Assembly: GCA_937891465.1 (NCBI GenBank) | Contig: CALAHF010000018.1 | Coordinates: forward strand, 47,471 to 111,470 | Direction: 5' to 3' | DNA from: an uncultured Verrucomicrobiales bacterium | GTDB lineage: Bacteria; Verrucomicrobiota; Verrucomicrobiia; Verrucomicrobiales; DEV007 | Length of the DNA: 64,000 nucleotides | In this document: piece after piece, positions 25,524 to 35,076 of the stretch | How the letters are laid out: each line of letters starts with the position of its first letter | How positions within the stretch are numbered: the stretch's first letter is position 1 | Notes under the pieces: generated by a model | What the model saw: only the letters and a program-made list of their open reading frames with translations | Told to the model about the DNA's origin: nothing | Database searches by the model: none | Program-made: the position numbers and the translations under genes

Positions 25524-27128
25524 TCAGCCGTTTCTTGTGCCGGGTTTTGAATTGCCGAAGACCGATTTAAGAGTTGAAATTTTACTCATCACCTGACGTC
25601 CATTTTTCTCAGAAACGGTGCCCGTCAGAGTAATCGGTGTCCCCACGTGATACGGGAAATTGAAGCTGTGAAAATCGCGGAACTCGATCTCAATGCGAAC
25701 TGAGTCCTGCCCTGCGACGTCCATGTAGAAGACTTTTGCTTCGTCCAAATTTTCTGACATGCGTAAGCGGCCTTGAACCGTAAGTTTACCGCCTTCGACT
25801 TTCGTCCAACTATCAAACGGACGTTCTTCGAATTGATCAAACTCACCTCCATCCAGTCCAGGTAGGGCTTCCGTTGCTTCGCCATAGGATGGAATATCGA
25901 CGCCGAATTGCCGCATCAAGGTCAAATGCAATCGGCTAAGATCCTGATTCTCCGAGTACCGCAAATAGCGCCCGGTTTTAAGTCGGCCACCTCCGTTGCC
26001 GGCCAACACGATCGGAATTCGTTGAGCGGTATGGTTATCCGAATGCCCCATTCCTGATCCAAATAAAACAATCGAATTGTCCAGCAGCGTGCCGTTGTGA
26101 TCTTTGTAGGATTTCAGTTTCGTCAGTAAGTAATCAAATTTCTCCATGTGCCAGAGGCTGATTTTGAGGAGGCCATCGATATTGTGCCGACTGAAATTTC
26201 GGAAGAAATGTGAGAGGTAGTGGTGCTGTTCGGTGACTCCAAGGAAATCGAAAATCATCCGCGAATTACTGTTTCCCAGCATGTAGGAAATACAGCGCGT
26301 TTGATCAGTCCACATGGCGAGGGCGACGAGGTCGAGCATCGTTTCGACTTGCTCATCGAGATTTGCGGCGGGCAGGGGACGTTTCAATTTTGTGAAATCC
26401 ACTTTCGTGGCTGCCGAGGTATCCCCCATGTTTTCAAGTCGCTGCTCAGTCTCTCGAAGCACCGTGAAATATTCGTCGAGCGTCTCGCTATCTTCGCGAC
26501 CTGACTTACGCTGAATCGATTTTGCATCATCGGAAACGCGGTCTAGCAGATTGGTCATCTTCTTCCGTTGCGCCGGATCGCCCATCGGATTGCGGAACAG
26601 CCGATCAAAAATCAGTTGTGGATCGCTTTCACGCGGAATCGGATCGCCCTTCTGGTCATACGAAATGTAGCTGCAACCGATCTGGTTGGTGAATAAACCT
26701 TCGGTCGTCAATTCCAGTGAGCGAGTTGGCGTGTCGCCGCCAATCTTGTCAGCGATGAATTGATCCATCGAAGCTGCTTTCGTGTTGTTGCTTTGTCCCG
26801 CAAGAAACCGGCGCGCCGAATTAGCGTGCGATGAAAACCCGAAATCCCCCATGTTGTCGAGGATCAGAAGATCATCTTTGTGCTTCGAAAACGGAGCCAT
26901 CAGCGGCGACATCCGAAAATCTGATTCTGTCCCGCCATTGATATTCCACGAGGGAGGGTGAACTCCATTGGGCTTAAAAAGCGTCATGAACCGCAGCGGC
27001 GCCTCCACCTCGCCAGCGAGATTCTTCGCTGCCGTGTTTTCCATGATATTGAGAAACGGAAGCGGGACAAGCGCTCCAGCAGCTCCGCGTAGAAAGTGGC
27101 GTCGGGATGTGTTCCAAGTGCGGGTCAT
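25524..27128 (-). CDS. DUF1552 family Tat-exported protein with C-terminal extension
   Basis: The 534-residue protein has a Tat signal (SRRHFLRGAAGALVPLPFL). The DUF1552 part runs to about residue 425 (LFKPNGVHPPSWNING; GSGMGHSDNHTAQRIP). An extra segment of about 100 residues follows (KVEGGKLTVQGRLRMSENLDEA ...), beta-rich and perhaps an OB-like fold, which the other DUF1552 protein in this window lacks. Its start overlaps the stop of the preceding cytochrome gene by ATGA, so the two are translationally coupled. It ends a four-gene minus-strand operon. Function unknown. Confidence 0.87.
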   Translation of the reverse strand: MTRTWNTSRRHFLRGAAGALVPLPFLNIMENTAAKNLAGEVEAPLRFMTLFKPNGVHPPSWNINGGTESDFRMSPLMAPFSKHKDDLLILDNMGDFGFSSHANSARRFLAGQSNNTKAASMDQFIADKIGGDTPTRSLELTTEGLFTNQIGCSYISYDQKGDPIPRESDPQLIFDRLFRNPMGDPAQRKKMTNLLDRVSDDAKSIQRKSGREDSETLDEYFTVLRETEQRLENMGDTSAATKVDFTKLKRPLPAANLDEQVETMLDLVALAMWTDQTRCISYMLGNSNSRMIFDFLGVTEQHHYLSHFFRNFSRHNIDGLLKISLWHMEKFDYLLTKLKSYKDHNGTLLDNSIVLFGSGMGHSDNHTAQRIPIVLAGNGGGRLKTGRYLRYSENQDLSRLHLTLMRQFGVDIPSYGEATEALPGLDGGEFDQFEERPFDSWTKVEGGKLTVQGRLRMSENLDEAKVFYMDVAGQDSVRIEIEFRDFHSFNFPYHVGTPITLTGTVSEKNGRQVMSKISTLKSVFGNSKPGTRNG

Positions 27129-29062
27129 TTGGCGAGAGTCTTTTTAACGTTTAAAGTTTCTCTGAAAGGAACACTGTTTGCAATCCCGTGAATGAGGTCG
27201 CGCCAAGTTCCGTTTTCATCCAAGATCTTCGTCGTCAGAGCATCGACAGTGGGTCGGTCGCCTCTCTCTAGTTTTCGACAAAGAGCATAGGCCATCGTTT
27301 GTTCGATGGCGTTTCGGGTGATCTTTTCCCGTTCATCAGTCATCAAAATTGACTTAAGTTCAGTGAAGTTCGCGAAAGCTTTGCCGTTAGGCATTTGGCC
27401 GCTGGTGTCAACTTTTGAAACTTTCTCAATACCTCCTTTTTTCTTTGTTGGTTCTTTTCTAATGACGTCCCCGGCCTTGTTGTAGCCTTCGAGCGCAAAC
27501 CCAAGGGGATCGATTTTATCGTGACAAAGCGCGCAGGACTTGTCGGACCGGTGCTGCTCGAAGCGCTCTCGAAAGCTTAAGTTCTTACCCTTGGAGCTTG
27601 ATTGAATGGGAGGGATGTCCGGTGGCGGCTCGCCTAAATGCTCGCCCAATAATTGGCGTAACATCCAGGTGCCTCGCTGAATGGGGCCTTCGTTCATGGC
27701 CAAAACTCCGGGCATGGTGATGATTCCCCCCCTTTCGCCAACGGAAGTGATGAGGTCAATTTTCTGATTTGGCGTGGCCATTCGTTCGACACCTTTTGGC
27801 TTGTTAACGCGCTTTAATTGCTTGCGATCATTTCCATAATATTTTGCGGTGATGTCATTTGCAAAGGTCACCTTTGAATCAACCAGTTCCATCACCGGTC
27901 GGTTTTCGGCGAACAAGTAGTGCAAGAAATCGAGTGGCTGATTTTTTAATGCTTTAAGATTAACGGGATCGTTCCGCTGATCTTTAATCTGATCGAGCAG
28001 GAGCCATTGAGAACCAAAGCTTTCCGCCAGAGTTCTCGATTTCGGCGAGGCGATCATGCGATCTATTTGAGCGGCCATTACCTCGGGTTGTTTTAATTCA
28101 CCGCTTCCCGCGATCTCAAAAAGCTCACGATCCGGCATGTCTTCCCAAATGAAATACGAAAGACGCTCGGCCAGTTCGAAGTCATCGACCGGCTGACGTT
28201 TTCTCTTTGGATCAGTCGGCATCAAAAAACCGCGATACAAAAAGGCGGGCGACATCAGCACGGTTTTCAATTCAGCTTTTAGTGCAACTTCCAGAGCATC
28301 TCCTGATTTGCCTTCCAATTTTTTCAGGATGCCAGAGAAACGGTCTTCGGAAACGGGCCTGCGGAATGCCCGTGGCACGAAATCACGCACAAGTTTCTCG
28401 GCTGTTTCGGAATTTAAAGGGCCTGTTCGTTCTGAGGAAAATTGCTCCAGCGCAAAGTCCGCCAAATACGAATACTGATCCCAAATCGTTGTCGAAAGAC
28501 GCGCCGCTCGCGTGTCGTTTACAAAACCGCTAGCCCCCGGTGGATCTGTGGGGAGTAGTTTCATGACGAGCGATTTTTCGGTAATCGTTTGTTCTGCTTC
28601 AACCACATTCACTTCCAAATCGAAGCCGAAAAGGGAGCGCATCGTATTTCGATACTCGGGCCCGGAGAGACGCCGCGGCTGGAAAATTCCCGGCTTGGAT
28701 TCGATTTTCCCAAGGTAGTCATTTTTATACCACTTAGAAAAAACGGCGACTTCTTCTTCTGTCGGTTGAGCCTCATCTTCTGGCGGCATCTCCCGATCTT
28801 CGAGCACGAATGAAACAGTCTCCCACAAATCAGGGTGGCTATCGGCATCGGCCATCGTTTTGATTTTCGAAAGGTCGACATCGCCTTTCGTCTTTTCACC
28901 ACCGTGGCATTTGACGCAGTGTTTTTCGAGAAACGGGAGGACTTCGTGTTCAAAGTCGGCTTGCGCCAGCATCGGCGAAAAACATAGCCCCACGGCGATC
29001 AGGCACAAGAATGACGATTTGAATTTCAAGCCCCAATATCTCCCAAAACAGCGGTGCTGCAT
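27125..29062 (-). CDS. Planctomycete-type cytochrome c protein (DUF1592/DUF1588/DUF1585)
   Basis: I start at the ATG at 29062 (645 residues); a TTG 21 bases upstream is in frame. After the signal peptide there is a cytochrome segment with CVKCH followed by a short DUF1587-like region (PRRLSGPEYRNTMRSLFGFD), DUF1595/DUF1592 (ERLSYFIWEDMPDRELF), DUF1588 with CALCH and the conserved KIDPLGFALEGYN, and DUF1585. It lacks the inserted carbohydrate-binding-like region of the paralogue at 8.2-10.8 kb. It overlaps the DUF1552 gene by four bases and lies 25 bp after the PhoPQ-related/CE12 fusion gene. Confidence 0.9.
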   Translation of the reverse strand: MQHRCFGRYWGLKFKSSFLCLIAVGLCFSPMLAQADFEHEVLPFLEKHCVKCHGGEKTKGDVDLSKIKTMADADSHPDLWETVSFVLEDREMPPEDEAQPTEEEVAVFSKWYKNDYLGKIESKPGIFQPRRLSGPEYRNTMRSLFGFDLEVNVVEAEQTITEKSLVMKLLPTDPPGASGFVNDTRAARLSTTIWDQYSYLADFALEQFSSERTGPLNSETAEKLVRDFVPRAFRRPVSEDRFSGILKKLEGKSGDALEVALKAELKTVLMSPAFLYRGFLMPTDPKRKRQPVDDFELAERLSYFIWEDMPDRELFEIAGSGELKQPEVMAAQIDRMIASPKSRTLAESFGSQWLLLDQIKDQRNDPVNLKALKNQPLDFLHYLFAENRPVMELVDSKVTFANDITAKYYGNDRKQLKRVNKPKGVERMATPNQKIDLITSVGERGGIITMPGVLAMNEGPIQRGTWMLRQLLGEHLGEPPPDIPPIQSSSKGKNLSFRERFEQHRSDKSCALCHDKIDPLGFALEGYNKAGDVIRKEPTKKKGGIEKVSKVDTSGQMPNGKAFANFTELKSILMTDEREKITRNAIEQTMAYALCRKLERGDRPTVDALTTKILDENGTWRDLIHGIANSVPFRETLNVKKTLAK

Positions 29063-29087
29063 TTCCGTGAATGAGGGATTCAAAACT

Positions 29088-31199
29088 CTATTTGAGAAAC
29101 GATGCGAGGTTGGGGGCTACGACTTTCAATTCGTTGACAATCAAATCTGCGATCATCGCGGCTCCCTTAGATTCGAAATGAGTAATGTCTGATTGTTTTG
29201 GATTCATTTTAGCGCTTGCTTCGGGACCAATTTTGTTGTGAAAATCCACGCTCAATTCGTAGAGGTCGATGAATGGCACATCCATTTCGGCGGCAACTGA
29301 TTTAGCGGCGTCAGCCCACGGTTTCAGGGGACGAGTTGCTCCCCCGATGGCTTCGTAACGGACGCGAATTTTTCCGTCTTCGGTGAAATCGCGACGGGTA
29401 ACTGAACTCAATAAGACTGGAGTAGCGCCCATCTCATGTGCAGCATCAATATATCGTTTTAAATACTCCCGATAGGTCGTCCCAGGATCAGTTTCTCGCT
29501 TCGGCCCTTTTCCCGGTTGGCCGTTGTGGCCGAATTGTATGAGAATGAAATCGGGCTCTGATTCAATTGTGGCTTTAAGGCGGCCCTCCTCGATCCAACT
29601 TTTGGCGCTCCGGCCTCCAACTGAAAAGTTGTGAGTGGTAACGTTTTCTCCGAAACGATTCGCAAAGGCTTTTCCCCATCCGCTTGCGTTGGTGACCGTA
29701 GAATCACCAATCAAGGCTACTGTTACTTTTTCAAAATTGATCCGCCGATACGGACCGGAAATCGTCAGCGGAAGTTTGTTCTCGGTATGGGTGTGAAGCG
29801 TTAGGAAATCGAGATGCTTTGGGAATTCTTTGATTTCCACAGTGGCAGTAAATTGACTTTTGCCGGTCTTTTTCATCGGAATTGAATCCCAGTGATCGTA
29901 TTCAAAGGGCAGGGTGTAGGGGAGGCTCCGATTCAAGTTCCACCACAATTCATTCTTTTCCGGTTCAATGCCGTCCGGAAATGTGGCGGTTACTGAAAGT
30001 GTTTGCGTCTTGCGAGTAAACTTACCCACCACGTTCGGGGGCGATATCATTTTCCGATCACCGAAAAAATGATGCCGCGCAAAGCTGATGAAATTTTCTC
30101 GAACTTCAGGAAGTAGGGGAACCCTGCTTGTGTATCCAGCTGTTGCCGGGCCGCCGTGTTGTCCGCCGGGAATGACGCAGATTGGAAAATCGGGACGTTG
30201 TTTGCCAAGTTTTAGCAGTGCCGGGGTAACACTGTCATTCGTCCCGACGTTGTAAAAAATGTCCAACCCACGTTTCTTTAACGCAGGAAAATGAGAGGCG
30301 ACGTGGCAAAAATCCCACAATCGCTCTGTGATGGTTTCGATATCTGAATCAGACCATCCTGCCCCGCGGGCTTGATCAAGGGTGACGCGGGTATCGGTGC
30401 GGCGTTTTGCCCGATCTTGCAGGGCTTTTGCTACTTCCGGTTTTAAGGGGGTATTTCCGGGAGCGAGATCAGAATAGAAAGCTTGGTCGATTTCTCCAAG
30501 GAGTTTGGGCTCTGTTCCAATCACGTAGTCAGATACGCCGGGATTTCCCAGAGGTGGAGCAACCACGGGAGCAATCGCAGTGAAACGATCATCGCGAATG
30601 CCGGCAACGGCTGCCGCGACGCCGCGTTTTGAACCGCCGGTCGTCAGTGCTTTTTCTGGCTGAAATGCTTCGGGTTCAGTCATGGCGGCTGTCAGAGCAC
30701 GCATCTGACTCATTCCCCAAATCCATGCCGGCGAAAACCGGACGTCTTTTGTTCTTAACAACTGTTCGCGCATTCCATGGTGCAATTTTCCAACTGGTTC
30801 CATGGCGTCGATCGTTCCCATTCCGATCAACACGATGCCGACCCCATGATCTTTGAGTAAGGAAAGCTGGTCAGCAGTTGGTGTGCCCGGACGTTTGATT
30901 GGCGGCTGGTTCGCAATGACTATGTTTTTGCAAAGTTCTCCGTCGACTGGAGCTGCGAAAGTGACTGGCAATCGAACCTTTTGACCTTCCCACCATTCAC
31001 AAACGGTTATCTCGATGAGCTTTTGGCGCATCGCTGGTTCCTTTGTGGATACCTTCCAGTCCTGTAAAACGACAATTTCCAAACTGGCTTGATCTCGAAT
31101 TTCATCCAAATCAAAAAGCGTTTTCGAATCAGCTGCGTCTGCGGAATGAACGCCGACAAAAAACCAAATGGATAGCAGTTTGAAAACGGATAATTTCAT
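29088..31199 (-). CDS. Bifunctional secreted esterase: PhoPQ-related hydrolase fused to a CE12-like SGNH esterase
   Basis: The 703-residue protein has a signal peptide. Residues about 25-400 match the PhoPQ-activated pathogenicity-related alpha/beta-hydrolase family, with the nucleophile elbow TTGGSKRG near residue 188 and a probable acid/His pair around VGTNDSVTP and GGQHGG. Residues about 488-690 are an SGNH domain of the rhamnogalacturonan acetylesterase type: GDST near 496, GGRS, FGHN and DITHFESKGA. Two esterase units on one chain suggest a substrate carrying more than one acyl decoration, such as acetylated pectin-like glycan; this is inference. It lies 31 bp after the DUF1080 gene in the same operon. 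Confidence 0.87.
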   Translation of the reverse strand: MKLSVFKLLSIWFFVGVHSADAADSKTLFDLDEIRDQASLEIVVLQDWKVSTKEPAMRQKLIEITVCEWWEGQKVRLPVTFAAPVDGELCKNIVIANQPPIKRPGTPTADQLSLLKDHGVGIVLIGMGTIDAMEPVGKLHHGMREQLLRTKDVRFSPAWIWGMSQMRALTAAMTEPEAFQPEKALTTGGSKRGVAAAVAGIRDDRFTAIAPVVAPPLGNPGVSDYVIGTEPKLLGEIDQAFYSDLAPGNTPLKPEVAKALQDRAKRRTDTRVTLDQARGAGWSDSDIETITERLWDFCHVASHFPALKKRGLDIFYNVGTNDSVTPALLKLGKQRPDFPICVIPGGQHGGPATAGYTSRVPLLPEVRENFISFARHHFFGDRKMISPPNVVGKFTRKTQTLSVTATFPDGIEPEKNELWWNLNRSLPYTLPFEYDHWDSIPMKKTGKSQFTATVEIKEFPKHLDFLTLHTHTENKLPLTISGPYRRINFEKVTVALIGDSTVTNASGWGKAFANRFGENVTTHNFSVGGRSAKSWIEEGRLKATIESEPDFILIQFGHNGQPGKGPKRETDPGTTYREYLKRYIDAAHEMGATPVLLSSVTRRDFTEDGKIRVRYEAIGGATRPLKPWADAAKSVAAEMDVPFIDLYELSVDFHNKIGPEASAKMNPKQSDITHFESKGAAMIADLIVNELKVVAPNLASFLK

Positions 31200-31230
31200 A
31201 AAGTGATGAATGAAAACTAACAGGATTCAG

Positions 31231-31995
31231 TTAATTTTTGATGACGGGGGCCGTGTTCGATTTGTCCGCCAAACCGTCTGGAAGTTCCATCAATCGGATT
31301 TTTCGGAAGTGGATCTCGGCTCCTTCGGACTCCATGCAAAGGTAGCCTTTTCTGACCGATGACTGCTGAATCCCGTTAACGAATTTTCCATTAACCGAAA
31401 GTTTAACCGTTCCATCAACGGCGACTACAACATATCGGTTCCACTCGCCTTTAGGTTTGCAGCGGTTCTCGATCGATTGGCTCCGCTTACCTCGTGGGTT
31501 GTCGGGGATGACAGTCAAACTCCCCGCCCCAAAGAGTTCGCCATGAACGTAAGCTACGGGCGGAAGCGTTCCGTCCTTTTTGGCGTGATTCTTCGGCCAA
31601 TCGAGTTCCAGCATTTGCACTTCCATCCCGTTCGGGAGCGTGTCCTCGCGGTCGGCAATCGCATCACTCCAGAGAAACACGCCTGAGTTCCCTCCTGATT
31701 CCATATGACGCCATTCGACAATGAGAATGAAGTTTTCGTATTGCCTTTCAGATCGCATCACTCCGATCGGAAGCCCTTTACAGATTAACATCCCATCACG
31801 AACTGACCATGTTTCGGGTGATGTATTTACGTCCTTCCAGCCGGAGAGATCCTTGCCGTTAAATAAATCGACAAACTCGGGATCGGGAAATTCTTCGGGA
31901 TCGGATTCCGCAATTGATGGAGAAGAGAGCGAAAATACAGCGACAGCGGCCAGAGCGATGAGTAAGCCAAGTGGAATAAGACCTTTCATGATCAT
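31231..31995 (-). CDS. Secreted DUF1080 protein (3-keto-disaccharide hydrolase-like)
   Basis: The best start is the ATG at 31995 or the ATG six bases further in ([13 protein letters not shown]); longer readings would run across the divergent promoter. The protein is about 254 residues with a single N-terminal hydrophobic segment, then a DUF1080 domain: [36 protein letters not shown], and a closing [17 protein letters not shown]1080 proteins have a concanavalin-like fold; some hydrolyse 3-keto-glycosides. It opens a four-gene operon (DUF1080, PhoPQ/CE12 fusion, DUF1592 cytochrome, DUF1552) and is divergent from the DUF1549/1553 gene across 102 bp. Confidence 0.87.
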   Translation of the reverse strand: MIMKGLIPLGLLIALAAVAVFSLSSPSIAESDPEEFPDPEFVDLFNGKDLSGWKDVNTSPETWSVRDGMLICKGLPIGVMRSERQYENFILIVEWRHMESGGNSGVFLWSDAIADREDTLPNGMEVQMLELDWPKNHAKKDGTLPPVAYVHGELFGAGSLTVIPDNPRGKRSQSIENRCKPKGEWNRYVVVAVDGTVKLSVNGKFVNGIQQSSVRKGYLCMESEGAEIHFRKIRLMELPDGLADKSNTAPVIKN

Positions 31996-32097
31996 TCGAT
32001 TATTGGTGGTTCGTGGCGTAGAAAAAGAAAAACCTCCGGCGCAGTCCCGTCTTTTCTCAACTTGTGGAGACGGCACGAATTCAGTAGGTTTTCGTCG

Positions 32098-35076
32098 ATG
32101 ACGCGAGTGAGCCTTCAACAATTGTTTTCAGGATTCATTGCGGCATTTTGCCTCGCATTGAGTTGCAAGGGAGCGCCGGATTTCGAGAAAGAGGTCGCCC
32201 CCATTTTGGAGGCCAAATGTCTGTCCTGCCACAATGAGCATGATGCCAAAGGGGATTTTGTTCTCGCTAATCGAGGGCAGGCATTAGGATTCGAGAATGG
32301 GATTGTCCCCGGAAATTCTGAAGCGAGTTTGCTGATCAAGATGGTGAGTGGAGACGAGCCGGAGATGCCCAAAAAATCAGATCCGCTTTCACCGAGTGAA
32401 ATAGAAACGTTGCGTGCGTGGATCGCTAAAGGCGCCGTTTGGCCAAAAGACCGAATCTTGGCAGACAATCCAAAACGTGATTTGGATTGGTGGTCACTTC
32501 GCCCGATCCAACAGGGTGCGTTCGATGAACGGACCCTATTGGATCGTAAAATAAGTCCGGTGGATTTCTTTATATCGAAGAAATTGGCCGAGAATAAATT
32601 GACGCCGGTGAGTCGTGCGCCGGCTGAGGTTTTGATTCGACGCGTCACCTATGATCTGACAGGGCTGCCGCCGACACCTGAAGAAATTGATGCGTTTCTC
32701 AAAACCCCTGACTGGGATTCCCTTGTCGACCGCCTATTGGCATCTTCAGCTTTTGGTGAAAAATTTGCCCAGCATTGGCTTGATATTGGCCGCTATGCAG
32801 AGACTCATGGCTACGATAAAGACAAGCCTCGGAACAATGCGTGGCCGTATCGGGATTATGTGATTCGAAGTTTCAATTCAGATAAGCCGTATTCAAAATT
32901 CGTTCAGGAACAGGTCGCAGGTGACGTCTTATTTCCGGGTGAACCGGATGGAGTGGTTGCTCTCGGGTTTCTTGCTGCGGGGCCGTGGGATTTCATCGGG
33001 CATCAGGAAGTAGGCGAGGGGAAATTGGATGGGCGCATCGCCAAACATCTCGATCGGGACGAAATCGTCTCAGCTGTTTTTAATGTATTTCAAAGCGCGA
33101 CCGTTCAGTGCGCGCAGTGCCATCATCACAAATTTGATCCTATCCGGATGGAAGATTATTATCGATTGCATGCCGTGTTTTCAGCCGTTGATCGAGCCGA
33201 TCGAGTTTATACGGGGCTTCCACCGGATCAGGAAAAATTGAAGCTGACGTTGCAGAAACAGATTGGTGAATTGCAGGCGGAACGTCGCAAGATCGACACG
33301 GACGCAAAGCGAGTGGTTGCTGCCAAAACGTCGGGATTGGATCGGCGCATCGCGGAGCTGAAGGAGAAATATGGCTCGGGCTTGAAACCGCAATATGGCT
33401 ACCACTCAACGATTACAAGCCGCCAGGACGACGAAAAATGGGTGCAATTGGATTTGGGTAAATCACGGGGCGCGACCGAAATTCGAATGATTCCAGCATT
33501 CGATAATTATGGAGGGATTGGCGCCGGATTTGGGTTTCCGATGCGGTTTCGCGTTGAGGTTGCCAATGATGCCGCGTTCAAAAATGGAATTCGGATATTG
33601 CTTGATGCGACGGGAGTTGATTTTCAAAACCCAAAGACAACAACAATCAAAGTCGAGGGTGATGAATCGCGTTTTCGCTTTTTACGAATCACAGCGACCA
33701 AGTTAAGAGAGCGAAAAAACGATTACATTTTTGCGCTTGGAGAGGTTGAGGTGTTGAACGAAGGCGGTGCAGAAAACTTTGCATTGGGTGCCACCGTTTC
33801 AGCAAAAGATAGTATTGAAGCGGCACCACGATGGGGAAGGGCGAATCTGGTAGATGAAATTTTCTACCGTGAGCTGAGCAATGACGCTGCGCTCGGAGAG
33901 TTGCGTGATTTGCAGGAAAAGCGCGATGCGATTGAGCAAAAGGTCAGGCCGGCAGACACGGATTCCCGACTCGCCGCAATCGATGCCAATTTGAAGCCGC
34001 TCAATGAGAAATTCAAAAAAATCCCATCGGGTGAAATGGTGTATGCCGCGACCGCACATTTCACATCGGCCGGAAATTTTCGTTCAACAAACGGAAAGCC
34101 AAGAGTGATCAGGCTGCTTCATCGGGGAGATATGACAACCCCGGGTGATGTGATGGCTCCCGGCGTTCCCGCTTTATGGAAAGGGGCCACTGATCTGTTT
34201 TTTGAAGGGAGTGATTGGAATGAAGGGGACGCGCGGGAGAAGTTGGCGTCGTATTTGACTCAACATGATAATCCGCTGGTCTGGCGTTCGATCGCAAATC
34301 GGATTTGGGGTTGGACGTTCGGAAAGGCTCTTGTTGAAACGCAAAATGATTTTGGACGGGGTGGAATGCAGCCGACGCATCCGGAGTTGTTGGACTTTTT
34401 AGCAGCGAAACTGCGAGATGATCCCGGGCAGTCGATGAAGTCTGTGGTGCGATTGTTAGTGATGAGCGAGGTATATCGGCGCGCCAGCGGCCACGATGAA
34501 AAGAATGCTGAGATTGATGCCGGAAACGCATTTTTCTGGCGGGCTAATCGAAGACGACTGACTGCGGAAGAGTTTCGCGATTCGGTTCTGGTGGTGTCAG
34601 GTAAACTCGACAGGACGATGGGAGGTCCGAGTTTCTCTGATTTTATAATCGAAAAACCACAGCATTCACCTCATTACGAATATCACCTTCATGATCCAAA
34701 TGATCCTAAATCGCACCGGCGTTCCGTGTATCGTTTTGTGGTTCGTTCTCAGCCCAATCCGATGCTTACCACGCTTGATTGTGCGGACCCGTCGATGAGT
34801 GTTCCTGCGCGGGATGAATCAACCACAGCGCTGCAGGCGTTGACAACATGGAATCACCGGTTTGTGGAGGCGATGTCGGGGCATTTTGCCAATCGACTTC
34901 GGAAGGCAGAACTGGAAACGTCGGAAGCGAAAGTGAACTGGGCATTTCGACTGGCAACGGGGCAATCACCGACTGATACCGAAAAACAGGTTTTGATCGA
35001 ACTTCTCGACGAATACGGTGAGGAAAGTTTTTCAAGAGTCATTTTAAACCTGAACTCCTTTGTCTATGTCGATTGA
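32098..35076 (+). CDS. Cytochrome c DUF1549/DUF1553 protein with F5/8-type C domain and an in-frame R1 repeat
   Basis: I start at the ATG at 32098 (992 residues). The order is signal peptide, PSCyt1 with CLSCH at 41-45, DUF1549 ([30 protein letters not shown]), CAQCH near 338 with HKFDPIR, a coiled segment, an F5/8-type (discoidin-like) domain at about 430-560 ([19 protein letters not shown]), and DUF1553. Residues about 136-150 ([14 protein letters not shown]) are encoded by a copy of palindromic repeat R1, placed in the linker between the cytochrome and DUF1549 domains. Its stop overlaps the start of the DUF1501 gene by 11 bases. Confidence 0.9.
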   Translation: MTRVSLQQLFSGFIAAFCLALSCKGAPDFEKEVAPILEAKCLSCHNEHDAKGDFVLANRGQALGFENGIVPGNSEASLLIKMVSGDEPEMPKKSDPLSPSEIETLRAWIAKGAVWPKDRILADNPKRDLDWWSLRPIQQGAFDERTLLDRKISPVDFFISKKLAENKLTPVSRAPAEVLIRRVTYDLTGLPPTPEEIDAFLKTPDWDSLVDRLLASSAFGEKFAQHWLDIGRYAETHGYDKDKPRNNAWPYRDYVIRSFNSDKPYSKFVQEQVAGDVLFPGEPDGVVALGFLAAGPWDFIGHQEVGEGKLDGRIAKHLDRDEIVSAVFNVFQSATVQCAQCHHHKFDPIRMEDYYRLHAVFSAVDRADRVYTGLPPDQEKLKLTLQKQIGELQAERRKIDTDAKRVVAAKTSGLDRRIAELKEKYGSGLKPQYGYHSTITSRQDDEKWVQLDLGKSRGATEIRMIPAFDNYGGIGAGFGFPMRFRVEVANDAAFKNGIRILLDATGVDFQNPKTTTIKVEGDESRFRFLRITATKLRERKNDYIFALGEVEVLNEGGAENFALGATVSAKDSIEAAPRWGRANLVDEIFYRELSNDAALGELRDLQEKRDAIEQKVRPADTDSRLAAIDANLKPLNEKFKKIPSGEMVYAATAHFTSAGNFRSTNGKPRVIRLLHRGDMTTPGDVMAPGVPALWKGATDLFFEGSDWNEGDAREKLASYLTQHDNPLVWRSIANRIWGWTFGKALVETQNDFGRGGMQPTHPELLDFLAAKLRDDPGQSMKSVVRLLVMSEVYRRASGHDEKNAEIDAGNAFFWRANRRRLTAEEFRDSVLVVSGKLDRTMGGPSFSDFIIEKPQHSPHYEYHLHDPNDPKSHRRSVYRFVVRSQPNPMLTTLDCADPSMSVPARDESTTALQALTTWNHRFVEAMSGHFANRLRKAELETSEAKVNWAFRLATGQSPTDTEKQVLIELLDEYGEESFSRVILNLNSFVYVD
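32504..32547. repeat. Palindromic repeat R1, copy 5, in frame inside a CDS
   Basis: Arms CGATCCAACAGGGT and ACCCTATTGGATCGT flank GCGTTCGATGAAC; the core is almost identical to intergenic copy 1 at 4204-4248. The reading frame of the DUF1549/1553 gene passes through it unbroken. Confidence 0.9.
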
